From assembly GCF_044502415.1 (NCBI RefSeq), contig NZ_CP172402.1: a stretch of DNA of 64,000 nucleotides. One strand, given 5' to 3'. The notes under the pieces are model-generated. The model was given only the letters and a program-made list of their open reading frames with translations, was not told the DNA's origin and made no database searches. Positions 45,862 to 55,497 of the stretch are shown here, in pieces (within the stretch, counting starts at the first letter, position 1; every line of letters starts with the position of its first letter). Position numbers and translations under genes: made by a program. This stretch comes from Haloimpatiens lingqiaonensis. GTDB lineage: Bacteria > Bacillota > Clostridia > Clostridiales > Clostridiaceae.

Positions 45862-46932
45862 CTAATCTAAATAATCTTTTAGTTTTTTACTTCTGCTAGG
45901 ATGTCTTAATTTTCTTAAAGCCTTTGCTTCTATTTGTCTTATTCTTTCTCTAGTTACATTAAATTCTTTTCCCACTTCTTCAAGGGTTCTAGCTCTTCCA
46001 TCATCAAGACCAAATCTTAACCTCAATACTTTTTCTTCTCTAGGAGTTAATGTATCTAAAACATTTATAAGCTGTTCCTTTAGCATGGTAAATGCCGCTG
46101 CTTCTGCTGGTGCTGGTGCTTCATCATCTGGAATAAAATCTCCTAGGTGACTATCCTCTTCCTCTCCTATAGGAGTTTCTAAAGAAACCGGTTCTTGAGC
46201 AATTTTCATTATTTCTCTTACCTTATCTACAGGCATATCCATTTCTTTAGCTATTTCTTCTGGCTGAGGCTCCCTGCCCAATTCTTGAAGTAATTGCCTT
46301 GAAACTCTTATAAGTTTGTTTATAGTCTCTACCATATGAACAGGTATTCTTATGGTTCTAGCTTGGTCTGCTATTGCTCTAGTTATAGCTTGACGTATCC
46401 ACCATGTGGCATAGGTACTGAATTTGTAACCTTTTCTATAGTCGAACTTTTCTACTGCCTTTATAAGACCTAGATTACCTTCCTGTATTAAATCTAAGAA
46501 TAACATTCCTCTTCCCACGTATCTTTTGGCTATACTTACTACCAATCTTAAGTTAGCTTCTGCAAGTTTCTTTTTAGCTACTTGATCTCCCTCTTCAATT
46601 CTTTTAGCCAAATTAGTTTCTTCCTCTGGTTCCAATAGAGGTACTTTTCCTATTTCTTTCAAATACATTCTTACAGGGTCATCTATAGCAATACCTTCTG
46701 GTATATTTATATCAATTTCCTCTTCCTTACCTAAATCTTCTATTTCTTCTCCTTCTACCTTTATTCCAGTAGATTCTAAGACCTCATATATTTTCTCTAT
46801 TTGCTCTGGATTAAGATCTACCTTTTCCAGCTCATCCATTATCTCTTTATATGTTAAACTACCTTTATTTTTTCCTTTTTCCATAAGATTTTTAACTAAT
46901 TTCATTTTTTCATTTTTATCCATACTATCCAT
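45862..46932 (-). CDS. rpoD: RNA polymerase primary sigma factor (sigma-A/RpoD)
   Basis: 356 residues: region 1.1 at the N-terminus, 1.2 DPVRMYLKEIGKVPLL, region 2 with FSTYATWWIRQAITRAI, region 3, and region 4 TLEEVGKEFNVTRERIRQIEAKALRKLRHP-type HTH (in two halves). Primary sigma factor for vegetative promoters. It follows dnaG by 16 bp, the conserved dnaG-rpoD unit. Confidence 0.97.
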   Translation of the reverse strand: MDSMDKNEKMKLVKNLMEKGKNKGSLTYKEIMDELEKVDLNPEQIEKIYEVLESTGIKVEGEEIEDLGKEEEIDINIPEGIAIDDPVRMYLKEIGKVPLLEPEEETNLAKRIEEGDQVAKKKLAEANLRLVVSIAKRYVGRGMLFLDLIQEGNLGLIKAVEKFDYRKGYKFSTYATWWIRQAITRAIADQARTIRIPVHMVETINKLIRVSRQLLQELGREPQPEEIAKEMDMPVDKVREIMKIAQEPVSLETPIGEEEDSHLGDFIPDDEAPAPAEAAAFTMLKEQLINVLDTLTPREEKVLRLRFGLDDGRARTLEEVGKEFNVTRERIRQIEAKALRKLRHPSRSKKLKDYLD

Positions 46933-46948
46933 TACCTCCTTTCATAAA

Positions 46949-48712
46949 CTAAATTTGTGAAATCTCTTTTTGGATATCAACAAGTTCTTTTGCTAATCTA
47001 ATAGATTCCTCTAAGTTTCCTTCTGATTCATATTTTCTAATTCTATCCATAATAGTTTTTTTCGACTCCTCTAACTTAGATTTTTTTATCTGAGCTATGC
47101 AATCCTTAATGGCTTCTGCATAATTTCCTTCGTCCAGTATTTCTGTTTCTAGTATTTTCACAAATTCCTTAGAACTTTCAACATCTATGCACTTTGTTTC
47201 TAAGCTTTTAGCTAACTGCTCAGATGGTAATTGTGAGTTTTTTAATATATATTCATATATCTCTCTATGAATATTCTGTACCATGTCTTTTGGTTTTATA
47301 ATGCCGCTAATATCTTCTATTTTAGAATTGTCCTTAAGCATTGTATTAATAAGTACTCTCTCTGCCTTTATATACGCTGGCTCTAAATACAACTTTTCAG
47401 TACTGTCCTGGGCAAAATCCATTTCTCCATAATTTTTTGATTTTCTATTTAAATATCTATTTATCATGTCATACAAAGCCTGCTGATTTACATTTGCCTT
47501 TTGGGCAACTCTTTTTATGTATAAATCCTGTTCTATGGGCTGTAAATCAGCTAGTATTGGAATAAGCTTTTTAGTATACCTTATTATCATTTCCTTATCA
47601 TCGAAATTTATTCCATTACTTTCCACTTTTATTCTATATTCCGTCAGCGGTAGTGCTTCTTCTATTAATTCCTCAAAAGCCTCCTTGCCATGATTTTTTA
47701 CAAACTCATCCGGATCCTTCCCATCTGGTATGGTAAGCACCCTCACATCAAAGCCCTCTTTTTTTAATATTTCTAATCCTCTTAGAGTAGCCGCTTGACC
47801 AGCTGCATCTGAGTCATAAGAAATTATTATCTTCTTTACGTATCTCTTAAGAAGCTTTGCTTGGTATTGAGTAAAAGCGGTGCCTAAAGAAGCAACTACG
47901 TAAGTTATACCACTTTGATGCAAAGAAATACAATCCATGTACCCTTCTACAATAATAAGGGTATCTCCATTAAAATTGTTTAAAGCAAAATTTAACCCGT
48001 ATAAATTTGTTCCCTTTTTAAAAACATAAGTTTCAGGAGAATTCAAGTACTTTGGCTTTGAATCATCCAATACTCTTCCTCCAAATCCTATGACCTTCCC
48101 CTTATAGTCGAAAACCGGAAATATAACTCTATTTCTAAATCTATCGTAATAAGAATCGTTTTTACTTTTAATTATAAGTCCAGCTTCAATCATATCTAGT
48201 TCTGTATACCCTTTTCCTTTTAAGTAATTTATAAGATTACTCCATCCATCCATAGCATATCCTAGACCAAATTTAACCAATGTTTTAGAGGTGATTCCTC
48301 TTTTTAAAAAGTAATTTTTAGCCTTGGAGTTATTGTTTAGATTCTTATAAAAGTACCTAGCTGCCTCTACATTTATCTTGTAGAGTTTTTCTCTCTTTTC
48401 CCTTTGAGGACTATTCCCCTTATCCTCCTCTATACTTATGTTAACTCTATCCCCAAGTATTTTTACAGCTTCCGGAAAAGTAACATTTCTATTTTTCATA
48501 ATAAAAGTGTATACATTTCCAGCTTCGCCACATCCAAAACATTTAAATATTTGTTTGTCTGGTGATACCGTAAATGATGGAGTTTTTTCTCCATGAAAAG
48601 GGCATAACCCTATATAATTTCTTCCGGTTTTTTTTAAATTAACAACCTGAGAAATTACATCTACTATATCATTTTCTTCTTTTATTCTTAAGATGAGATC
48701 TTCTGATATCAA
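46949..48712 (-). CDS. dnaG: DNA primase
   Basis: 587 residues. Zinc-binding CPFHGEKTPSF and CFGCGEAG near residues 37-64, the RNA-polymerase TOPRIM core with VEGYMDCISLHQSG and SYDSDAAGQAA, and a C-terminal DnaB-interaction region. It makes RNA primers at the replication fork. It is transcribed towards rpoD. Confidence 0.96.
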   Translation of the reverse strand: MISEDLILRIKEENDIVDVISQVVNLKKTGRNYIGLCPFHGEKTPSFTVSPDKQIFKCFGCGEAGNVYTFIMKNRNVTFPEAVKILGDRVNISIEEDKGNSPQREKREKLYKINVEAARYFYKNLNNNSKAKNYFLKRGITSKTLVKFGLGYAMDGWSNLINYLKGKGYTELDMIEAGLIIKSKNDSYYDRFRNRVIFPVFDYKGKVIGFGGRVLDDSKPKYLNSPETYVFKKGTNLYGLNFALNNFNGDTLIIVEGYMDCISLHQSGITYVVASLGTAFTQYQAKLLKRYVKKIIISYDSDAAGQAATLRGLEILKKEGFDVRVLTIPDGKDPDEFVKNHGKEAFEELIEEALPLTEYRIKVESNGINFDDKEMIIRYTKKLIPILADLQPIEQDLYIKRVAQKANVNQQALYDMINRYLNRKSKNYGEMDFAQDSTEKLYLEPAYIKAERVLINTMLKDNSKIEDISGIIKPKDMVQNIHREIYEYILKNSQLPSEQLAKSLETKCIDVESSKEFVKILETEILDEGNYAEAIKDCIAQIKKSKLEESKKTIMDRIRKYESEGNLEESIRLAKELVDIQKEISQI

Positions 48713-49082
48713 TAAAACTCTCCCACCTAACTATAAATATTTTATTCCGAATTTAATACTATTCGACAAAAAAATATAAACTCCTTCTTTTATTTTTTAT
48801 TTTTTTATATTTTACTTATTATATTCTTTATAAAATATTAAATTCCTTCATATTTTTTATCTTACTAAATACCACTTTCGGAAATTTTTTAAAACTATAT
48901 AAAACTTATATATAATTTAACAAATATTGTTTCCAGTAAATATTATTTTCTCTTTTATTGAAATATTTATTCATAAACTTATTCTATACCATTATGAAAA
49001 ATCCTTTTTTTAAATAAAAATGTATAATATTAAGAATATTTTAATATCTTTATAGTGAAATGTTTATAAAGGAGTGTTTTCA
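48713..49082. other. 370-bp divergent intergenic region
   Basis: Between dnaG and a cotS-like gene. Very AT-rich. I looked for sporulation sigma consensus elements before cotS and found none I could support. Confidence 0.4.
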
Positions 49083-50150
49083 ATGCCTTCAATGGCTAAT
49101 TTATATAGTAATATAAAACTTTTATCCGAAGATAATTTAAAAAAATACGTTTTGGTTCACTATAATTTACAGAATTCTAGCATAGAACAAATAAAAATTA
49201 AAAATACAGAAAAACAAAGAGCTGTTTATAAAATAACTTACAAAGATGAATCCTATTGCTTAAAAAAGGTTTATTTTGGTATGCAAGAGCTTTTATTTGT
49301 TTATTCAGCAGTAGAATGGCTTTATAGATGTGGCTTAAAAACCCCAAGATTTATATCTACAAATTCCGGAAGCCGATTTGTACAATATGAAAACATGCTG
49401 TTCATATTAACTCCTTGGATTGATGGAGTTAAATGCGACTATGATAATGAAGAACATATGATTAAAACCATTAGAAACCTATCCAAAATGCATTATGTAA
49501 CCAAAAAATTTCATCCTATTCCTGGCAGTGATTTAAGGGAAAATTATAGTAATATATACTCTTCAGCAAATAAACGATATGGTAGATTATTAGAAAACTC
49601 TAATTTAGCCTTTCAATACAATGATAAATTTTCTAATATTTATAATGAGCATTTTCAAGTGAATGAAACTCTCGGTAAAATATCCTTACAAAGTTCATAT
49701 TTAATAAATTTAAATGATTTATCTAGATCTCTATGCCATTTAGATTATGTGAATAAGAATTTGCTATTTGATAATGGGGGAAATATATGGGTAATTGATT
49801 TTGATAAATGCCAAATGGATTATTGTGTTCACGATATTTCATATTTTTTTAGAAGGCTTTTAAGAAGAGATAATACAAAATGGAATTTAGATATTACTCT
49901 TAGATATCTTAAAGAATATGAAAAAATTTGCACTTTAAATTCACATGAATATTTATATCTACTATGCTATTTAGCTTTCCCACAAAAATACTGGAGAATA
50001 TCTAGAGATTATTTTAATAACATAAATAAATGTAATAAAAATAGCTTTGTTAAAATACTTTTAAAATCAGTTAAAACCGAGCAGGAACAATTGAAATTTG
50101 CACATGATTTTATAGATTATATAGAAGGGAGATTTAAAATTAATATTTAG
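49083..50150 (+). CDS. CotS-family spore coat protein (kinase-like fold)
   Basis: 355 residues resembling the CotS/YutH group of aminoglycoside-phosphotransferase-like coat proteins: VYKITYKDESYCLKKV (Lys loop), CHLDYVNKNLLFD (catalytic-loop-like) and IWVIDFDKCQMD (metal-loop-like). The ATG at 49083 is chosen because AAGGAG precedes it; a GTG nine bases earlier overlaps that site. Role: spore coat/cortex-associated, from family knowledge. Confidence 0.8.
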   Translation: MPSMANLYSNIKLLSEDNLKKYVLVHYNLQNSSIEQIKIKNTEKQRAVYKITYKDESYCLKKVYFGMQELLFVYSAVEWLYRCGLKTPRFISTNSGSRFVQYENMLFILTPWIDGVKCDYDNEEHMIKTIRNLSKMHYVTKKFHPIPGSDLRENYSNIYSSANKRYGRLLENSNLAFQYNDKFSNIYNEHFQVNETLGKISLQSSYLINLNDLSRSLCHLDYVNKNLLFDNGGNIWVIDFDKCQMDYCVHDISYFFRRLLRRDNTKWNLDITLRYLKEYEKICTLNSHEYLYLLCYLAFPQKYWRISRDYFNNINKCNKNSFVKILLKSVKTEQEQLKFAHDFIDYIEGRFKINI

Positions 50151-50210
50151 GATTAATATTTAATTTTTAAATTTAGAATTAATATCCTTAATATTATAAA
50201 TTAAAATAAT

Positions 50211-50298
50211 CCCCAGTCTCTAATCCCTAATTCCTAAATTGTTAAAATACACACTTGGTATTTTTACTTAGGGACTGGGGACTAGAAACTAGGGATTG
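50211..50298. repeat. Inverted heptamer tracts
   Basis: CCCCAGT, CTCTAAT, CCCTAAT, TCCTAAA (50211-50238) face GGGACTG, GGGACTA, GAAACTA, GGGATTG (50271-50298). Both have a 7-bp period and are partly complementary, so they could fold as a terminator-like stem between convergent cotS and ppdK. Confidence 0.7.
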
Positions 50299-50317
50299 GT
50301 ACTTCAAATTACTTTAA

Positions 50318-52951
50318 CTATTTTATAGGATTTTTTACTTGTGCCTGAGCTGCTGCCAATCTAGCTATTGGAACTCTGTATGGTGAACAAGATACATAAT
50401 TTAATCCAACACCATGACAGAACTCTACAGATGAAGGATCTCCACCGTGCTCTCCACAAATTCCTAATTTAATATTTGGTCTAGTTTTTCTTCCTAGTTC
50501 TGTTGCAATTTCAACTAATCTTCCCACTCCAGTTTGATTTAGTTTTTGGAATGGATTGAATTCATATATTTTATTTTCATAATAATATTTCAAGAATTTT
50601 CCTGCATCATCCCTTGAGAATCCAAAGGTCATTTGAGTTAAATCATTAGTTCCAAAAGAGAAGAACTCTGCTTCTTTAGCTATTTCATCTGCTGTAATAG
50701 CTGCTCTTGGTATCTCTATCATAGTACCTACTATATATTTTAATTCTACCCCTTCAGATTTAATTATTTCATCTGCTTCAGCTGTTATTACATCCTTAAC
50801 AAACTTTAACTCTTTTAATTCTCCCACCAATGGTATCATTATTTCTGGAACTATATCGTAAACTTTTTCCCTTTTAACCTTTATTGCTGCTTCAATTATA
50901 GCTCTAGTTTGCATTCTTGCTATCTCTGGGTAAGAAACTGCAAGTCTGCATCCTCTATGTCCCATCATTGGGTTAAACTCGTGTAGTGATGCTACTGTAG
51001 CTTTTAATTCTTCGAAGGTTATTCCCATTTCCTTTGATAATTCCATCATGTCTTCTTCTTCACTTGGAAGGAATTCATGTAGTGGTGGATTTAAAAGTCT
51101 TATAGTTACAGGTCTCCCTTCCATGGCTTCATATATACCTATGAAATCCTCCCTTTGCATTGGCAATAGCTTCTCTAAAGCTTTTTCTCTTTGCTCCAAT
51201 GTTTTAGCTAATATCATTTCTCTAACGGAAGGTATTCTCTTTTCATCAAAAAACATGTGCTCTGTTCTGCAAAGCCCTATGCCCTCTGCTCCAAATTCCA
51301 CTGCTTGCTTAGCATCCTTTGGAGTATCTGCATTAGTTCTAACTTTTAGCTTTCTAATTTCATCTGCCCAGCTCATGAATGTTCCAAAGTGTCCTGACAT
51401 TTCTGGTGACACAGTCTTTATTGGCTTTCCATATACATTTCCTGTGGTACCGTCTAATGAAATAAAATCTCCTTCTTTAAACATTTGTCCTGAAGCTTCA
51501 AAAGTCTTTTCTTTTTCATTTATAGCAATTTCGCCACAACCTGCTACACAACAAGTACCCATACCTCTTGCTACAACTGCCGCATGTGATGTCATACCGC
51601 CTCGTACAGTCAATATTCCCTCTGCAGCAACCATTCCTTCTATATCCTCTGGAGAAGTTTCTAATCTTACAAGAACTACTTTTTCTCCTGCTTCATGGTG
51701 TGATTTAGCATCCTCTGCTGTGAAGTAAACTCTTCCTGCTGCTGCCCCTGGAGAAGCTGGCAATCCCTTTGCTATAGGTCTAGCTTCTTTTAATTCTTTT
51801 TCATCAAAATTAGGGTGAAGTAATGTATCTAGTTGTTTTGGTTCCACTTTTAAAATAGCCTCTTCTTTAGTAAGAAGACCTTCATCTACTAAATCTACAG
51901 CTATTTTTAAAGCTGCTTGAGCAGTTCTTTTACCATTTCTTGTTTGTAAGAAATATAGCTTGCCTTGTTCTATTGTAAACTCCATATCTTGCATATCTCT
52001 GTAGTGGTTTTCCAATTTATTTGCAATACTCATGAATTGTTCATAACATTCTGGCAAATCTTCTTTTAATTTTTGTAGTGGCTGTGGTGTTCTTACCCCT
52101 GCAACTACATCTTCACCTTGAGCATTTATTAGATATTCTCCAAATATCCTTTTGTCTCCATTAGCTGGGTTTCTTGTAAATGCCACTCCCGTACCTGATG
52201 TGTTTCCCATATTACCAAAAGCCATCCTCTGAACGTTTACAGCAGTACCCCAATCTCCTGGTATATCATTAAGTCTCCTGTATACATTTGCCCTTGGATT
52301 ATCCCAAGATCTAAACACAGCTGTAATTGATTCTATTAATTGCTTTTTAGGTTCCTGTGGAAACTCTTCTCCCATTTCTTTCTTATATATTTTTTTATAA
52401 CTTTCAACTACATTTTTTAAATCTTGTGCATCTAAATCAGTATCGTATTTTACCCCTTTTTTGCATTTAAATTCATCTAATACTTCTTCAAACTTTCTCT
52501 TTTCTATTCCCATAACTACATCTGAAAACATTTGAATAAATCTTCTATATGAATCATATGCAAATCTTTCATTATTTGTTAGGTTAGCCATGGCAACTAC
52601 AGTTTCGTCATTTAATCCTAAATTTAGTATAGTGTCCATCATACCTGGCATGGAAACTCTAGCCCCTGATCTAACAGATACTAAAAGTGGATTTTCTTTA
52701 GATCCAAATTTTTTATCTGTAGATTCTTCTAATTTTTTCATAGCCTCCTCAATTTGTGAAATTACATATGAATCAACTTTCTTACCATCATCATAATACT
52801 TAGTGCAAGCCTCAGTTGACACTGTGAATCCTTCTGGCACGGGGATTCCTAAATTAGTCATTTCTGCTAAATTTGCACCCTTTCCTCCTAAAAGATTTCT
52901 CATAGAAGCATTGCCTTCATTGAATAAGTACACATATTTCTTATCTGACAT
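50318..52951 (-). CDS. ppdK: Pyruvate, phosphate dikinase
   Basis: 877 residues, full-length. N-terminal nucleotide-binding domain (LLGGKGANLAEM), the swivelling phospho-His domain with GGMTSHAAVVARGMG, and the C-terminal PEP/pyruvate barrel (GICGEHGGDPSSVEF). It interconverts pyruvate+ATP+Pi and PEP+AMP+PPi. The ATG at 52951 follows AAAGGGGG. A CBS-HTH gene, the likely regulator, is upstream; a family-1 repeat lies between. Confidence 0.95.
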   Translation of the reverse strand: MSDKKYVYLFNEGNASMRNLLGGKGANLAEMTNLGIPVPEGFTVSTEACTKYYDDGKKVDSYVISQIEEAMKKLEESTDKKFGSKENPLLVSVRSGARVSMPGMMDTILNLGLNDETVVAMANLTNNERFAYDSYRRFIQMFSDVVMGIEKRKFEEVLDEFKCKKGVKYDTDLDAQDLKNVVESYKKIYKKEMGEEFPQEPKKQLIESITAVFRSWDNPRANVYRRLNDIPGDWGTAVNVQRMAFGNMGNTSGTGVAFTRNPANGDKRIFGEYLINAQGEDVVAGVRTPQPLQKLKEDLPECYEQFMSIANKLENHYRDMQDMEFTIEQGKLYFLQTRNGKRTAQAALKIAVDLVDEGLLTKEEAILKVEPKQLDTLLHPNFDEKELKEARPIAKGLPASPGAAAGRVYFTAEDAKSHHEAGEKVVLVRLETSPEDIEGMVAAEGILTVRGGMTSHAAVVARGMGTCCVAGCGEIAINEKEKTFEASGQMFKEGDFISLDGTTGNVYGKPIKTVSPEMSGHFGTFMSWADEIRKLKVRTNADTPKDAKQAVEFGAEGIGLCRTEHMFFDEKRIPSVREMILAKTLEQREKALEKLLPMQREDFIGIYEAMEGRPVTIRLLNPPLHEFLPSEEEDMMELSKEMGITFEELKATVASLHEFNPMMGHRGCRLAVSYPEIARMQTRAIIEAAIKVKREKVYDIVPEIMIPLVGELKELKFVKDVITAEADEIIKSEGVELKYIVGTMIEIPRAAITADEIAKEAEFFSFGTNDLTQMTFGFSRDDAGKFLKYYYENKIYEFNPFQKLNQTGVGRLVEIATELGRKTRPNIKLGICGEHGGDPSSVEFCHGVGLNYVSCSPYRVPIARLAAAQAQVKNPIK

Positions 52952-53002
52952 TTTACTTCCCCCTTTAAGATGTAAATCCTTTATATTAAGAGAAAACACT
53001 AA

Positions 53003-53137
53003 ATAAACAGAGCTCTTAGCTTCAGATAGAGTTTTTACTCCAACTGAAGGTTAGAGATCGTTATCCAGGGACGTAGCTGCCGTTATCTCCCACTTTGCTA
53101 GAAGTGTGAGTGTTACGGCAAATAGCCATCGGATAAA
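53003..53137 (+). repeat. Structured ~135-bp repeat, family 1 copy 4
   Basis: ATAAACAG to CGGATAAA with several substitutions (GATAGAG, GTGTGAG, CAAATAGCC). It ends on the base before the stop codon of the CBS-HTH gene. Confidence 0.88.
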
Positions 53138-53779
53138 TTAGCCATTTTCCCCTAATTTTACAAATATTTTTGTTATATTTGTTTTTGAAACCTTACCCAC
53201 TATCTTAAACAATTCTTTACCTTCATTAATGAACTTTTCTACTACTGGAAGACTGTCTACTTCGTGATCTATTATTTTTTTCGCCGCAAAATAAGCTGTA
53301 TCCTTAGGATCTACAAAAACTATATTTGGCATTCTAGTCATTATAATTCCCACTGGAACCTTATGCATATCAGTTCCTCCCATGGCGATTTTAAGAAAAT
53401 CCTTCCTTGATATAGCCCCAACCAATGCATCATTATTTTCTACAAAAAGAGTTCCTACATCATTTAAAAACAAATGCAAAATTGCATCATATATGGATGT
53501 ATCCTCTTGTACAACCACTGGCTTTGACATTATCTCCTCTACACTAATTTTTCTAATATAATCATAAACAAGGCTATAAGAGGGTTTATTAGAATATATA
53601 TATCCCACTTTAGGCCTAGCATCTAATATTCCAGTCATGGTAAGTATGGCTAAGTCTGGTCTAAGCGCAGCCCTTGTTAAATTTAAACTAGCAGCTATTT
53701 TTTCGCTAGTCATAGGTTGATTTTCTTTAACTAATCTTATTATTTCTTCTTGTCTATCTGTAAGTTTAATAGTAGCCAC
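53138..53779 (-). CDS. CBS-domain transcriptional regulator, CcpN-like
   Basis: 213 residues: an N-terminal winged HTH (1-60, TDRQEEIIRLVKENQ and SLNLTRAALRPDLAILT) and two CBS repeats (75-205; e.g. VVQEDTSIYDAI and NIVFVDPKDTAYFAAKK). This matches CcpN/YqzB, an ATP/ADP-responsive repressor of gluconeogenic genes in Bacillus. Placement just upstream of ppdK suggests it controls that gene; inferred. Confidence 0.85.
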   Translation of the reverse strand: MATIKLTDRQEEIIRLVKENQPMTSEKIAASLNLTRAALRPDLAILTMTGILDARPKVGYIYSNKPSYSLVYDYIRKISVEEIMSKPVVVQEDTSIYDAILHLFLNDVGTLFVENNDALVGAISRKDFLKIAMGGTDMHKVPVGIIMTRMPNIVFVDPKDTAYFAAKKIIDHEVDSLPVVEKFINEGKELFKIVGKVSKTNITKIFVKLGENG

Positions 53780-53909
53780 CTTCTTTCTAACATATACTAA
53801 CTTCTATTATACCATTTTGCAATAATAATGATATATTTTTTATCAAAAAAATTCAATAGTATATACTTTTTTATGAAAAAATATTTTTTCTATGTAAATA
53901 TTCTTATTT

Positions 53910-54043
53910 ATAAACAGAGCTCTTAGCTTCAGATGGAGTTTTTACTCCATCTGAAGCTAAGAGCTCGTTATCCAGGGACGTAGCTGCCGTTATCCCCACT
54001 TTGTTAGAAGTGGGAGTGTTACGGCAGGTAGTCATCTGATAAA
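53910..54043 (+). repeat. Structured ~135-bp repeat, family 1 copy 5 (perfect first hairpin)
   Basis: The arms GAGCTCTTAGCTTCAG and CTGAAGCTAAGAGCTC pair perfectly, with TGGAG/CTCCA also matched, unlike other copies. Right end reads CTGATAAA. It accounts for most of this 327-bp gap. Confidence 0.9.
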
Positions 54044-54047
54044 TAAA

Positions 54048-54078
54048 GCTGACAGTATTACCTGTCAGCTATTTTACT
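54048..54078 (-). terminator. Terminator of the DUF4342 gene
   Basis: GCTGACAG and CTGTCAGC pair around a 6-base loop; on the minus strand the stem is followed by TTTATTTAT. Confidence 0.75.
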
Positions 54079-54106
54079 AATTATAATCTCATTTTTATAT
54101 AACTTT

Positions 54107-54673
54107 TTAATTGTCATCCTTTTTTTCATCTTGATTAAAATTAACTGTATATTGATATACATTTTCACTTTCTTGTTCACAATTATCTTTATTCATTTTA
54201 GAATTAATTTTTTCTTTTATATCACAGCCTGCATCTTTAACTATATCTTTAACCTCTGAAGCTTTAGTCTTTATTATTTTATTTACCACTTCCACAGTAC
54301 CATCTTGTTTAGTTATCTCTATAGTGATTTTAGCAACAACTGCAGTAACCACTAAAGTTGCAGCTATTGGCCACCAAATTAAAGATATAACTCCTGCTGC
54401 AACTCCTGCATTTACAGGCATATCCACAAGTACTTTATCATCTTTTTTAATCTTTATTCTAGTGACTTGACCTTTTTTTATTAACTCCTTCATCCATGCT
54501 ATAAATTCTTCTTTTGTAGTGTAAAGAGAGCTTTCTTTTTTGTTACTTTCTATATATACTAAAGCCTCTACTACATCTCCTGAACATGCTTCTAAAGCTT
54601 CTTTTGCCTCTGTATAGCTAACTCCAGTCCTCTCTCTTATCATGTCAATCTTTTCTAAAGTTACTTCACTCAT
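54107..54673 (-). CDS. DUF4342 protein with N-terminal UBA-like domain
   Basis: 188 residues. A UBA/TS-N-like three-helix segment (TGVSYTEAKEALEACSGDV), then the DUF4342 region with one hydrophobic segment (AAGVISLIWWPIAATLVVTAVV) and an acidic tail. Function unknown; UBA-like domains bind EF-Tu or other proteins in other contexts. The ATG at 54673 has AAGGAGGG; it overlaps recO by 8 bp. Confidence 0.7.
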   Translation of the reverse strand: MSEVTLEKIDMIRERTGVSYTEAKEALEACSGDVVEALVYIESNKKESSLYTTKEEFIAWMKELIKKGQVTRIKIKKDDKVLVDMPVNAGVAAGVISLIWWPIAATLVVTAVVAKITIEITKQDGTVEVVNKIIKTKASEVKDIVKDAGCDIKEKINSKMNKDNCEQESENVYQYTVNFNQDEKKDDN

Positions 54674-55421
54674 TTTTATTTCCCTCCTTAAAAACATTTA
54701 ACATATCCAAACTTTTAGGTGTCTTTTGATAATTTTCTACTATGAATCCAGACAATACTTTATATATCTGTTTTTTCATATCCTCATTGACATTAATTCT
54801 ATGAACTTTTTCCAAAGGAAAATTAGATAAAATTTTTAAAACATTATATGCTGTATTAGTCAAAACTATGCCGCCTTGCTTATTGCATTCACTACATACT
54901 CCTCCACCATAAGAAAGATTAATGTAGTTTGAAGAATTTATTTTTTTACCACAAATACAACAGTTTTCAAAATTTAATCCGTATCCTGTAAAATTCAATA
55001 ATTTAATTTCAAAAGCTCTTATTAGAATTTCTACATCTCCAACTTTATTTTTCATAAGATAATACGCTGTAACTATTTGTTTGAAAAGTTCCCTATTACT
55101 TTCCTCTTCTAAAAGTGCTATATCTATCAATTCGTTTAAATAAGATGCATATGTTAGCATTTCTAAGTCTTCTAAAAATTCTCCAAAGGAGTGAATAATT
55201 TGCACCTCATTTATTAGGTACATACTTTTTCCTCTATATATAACAAATTCTCCAAAGCAAAAAGGCATTGTAGAAGATAAAAACTTACTTCTATTTTTTT
55301 TAGCCCCTCTAGCTATAGCAGTGATCTTACCTATTTTTTCTGTAAATAGCCATATAATTTTATCATTTTCTCTATAGTCTTGAGTTTTTAAAATTATGGC
55401 TTTAGTTTTATAAGTTGACAG
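54666..55421 (-). CDS. recO: DNA repair protein RecO, apparent CTG start
   Basis: Extending past the first ATG (55268) gives LSTYKTKAIILKTQDYREND, the typical RecO N-terminal OB-fold, up to a CTG at 55421 preceded by AGGAG at 8 bases. Length is then 251 residues, normal for the family. From the ATG the protein would lack the OB-fold. Four Cys in CCICGKK and CSECNK form the zinc site. RecO loads RecA with RecR. The rare CTG start is inferred from the ribosome site and conserved residues; no ATG/GTG/TTG exists nearby in frame. Confidence 0.85.
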   Translation of the reverse strand: MSTYKTKAIILKTQDYRENDKIIWLFTEKIGKITAIARGAKKNRSKFLSSTMPFCFGEFVIYRGKSMYLINEVQIIHSFGEFLEDLEMLTYASYLNELIDIALLEEESNRELFKQIVTAYYLMKNKVGDVEILIRAFEIKLLNFTGYGLNFENCCICGKKINSSNYINLSYGGGVCSECNKQGGIVLTNTAYNVLKILSNFPLEKVHRINVNEDMKKQIYKVLSGFIVENYQKTPKSLDMLNVFKEGNKNE

Positions 55422-55497
55422 AAAATCATCTCCTATATATATTCTACCCTAAATTCTACATATTTTTCTATAATATTTTATTAACTTTATGGAAACT

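Noticed and set aside
7213..50298. CRISPR array as an explanation of the regularly spaced repeats
   Set aside because: Units are 7 bp and contiguous with no spacers or cas genes, so the tracts are not CRISPR.
51048..51728. 226-codon plus-strand open frame
   Set aside because: Antisense to ppdK; Ser-rich shadow of conserved ppdK codons with no ribosome site.
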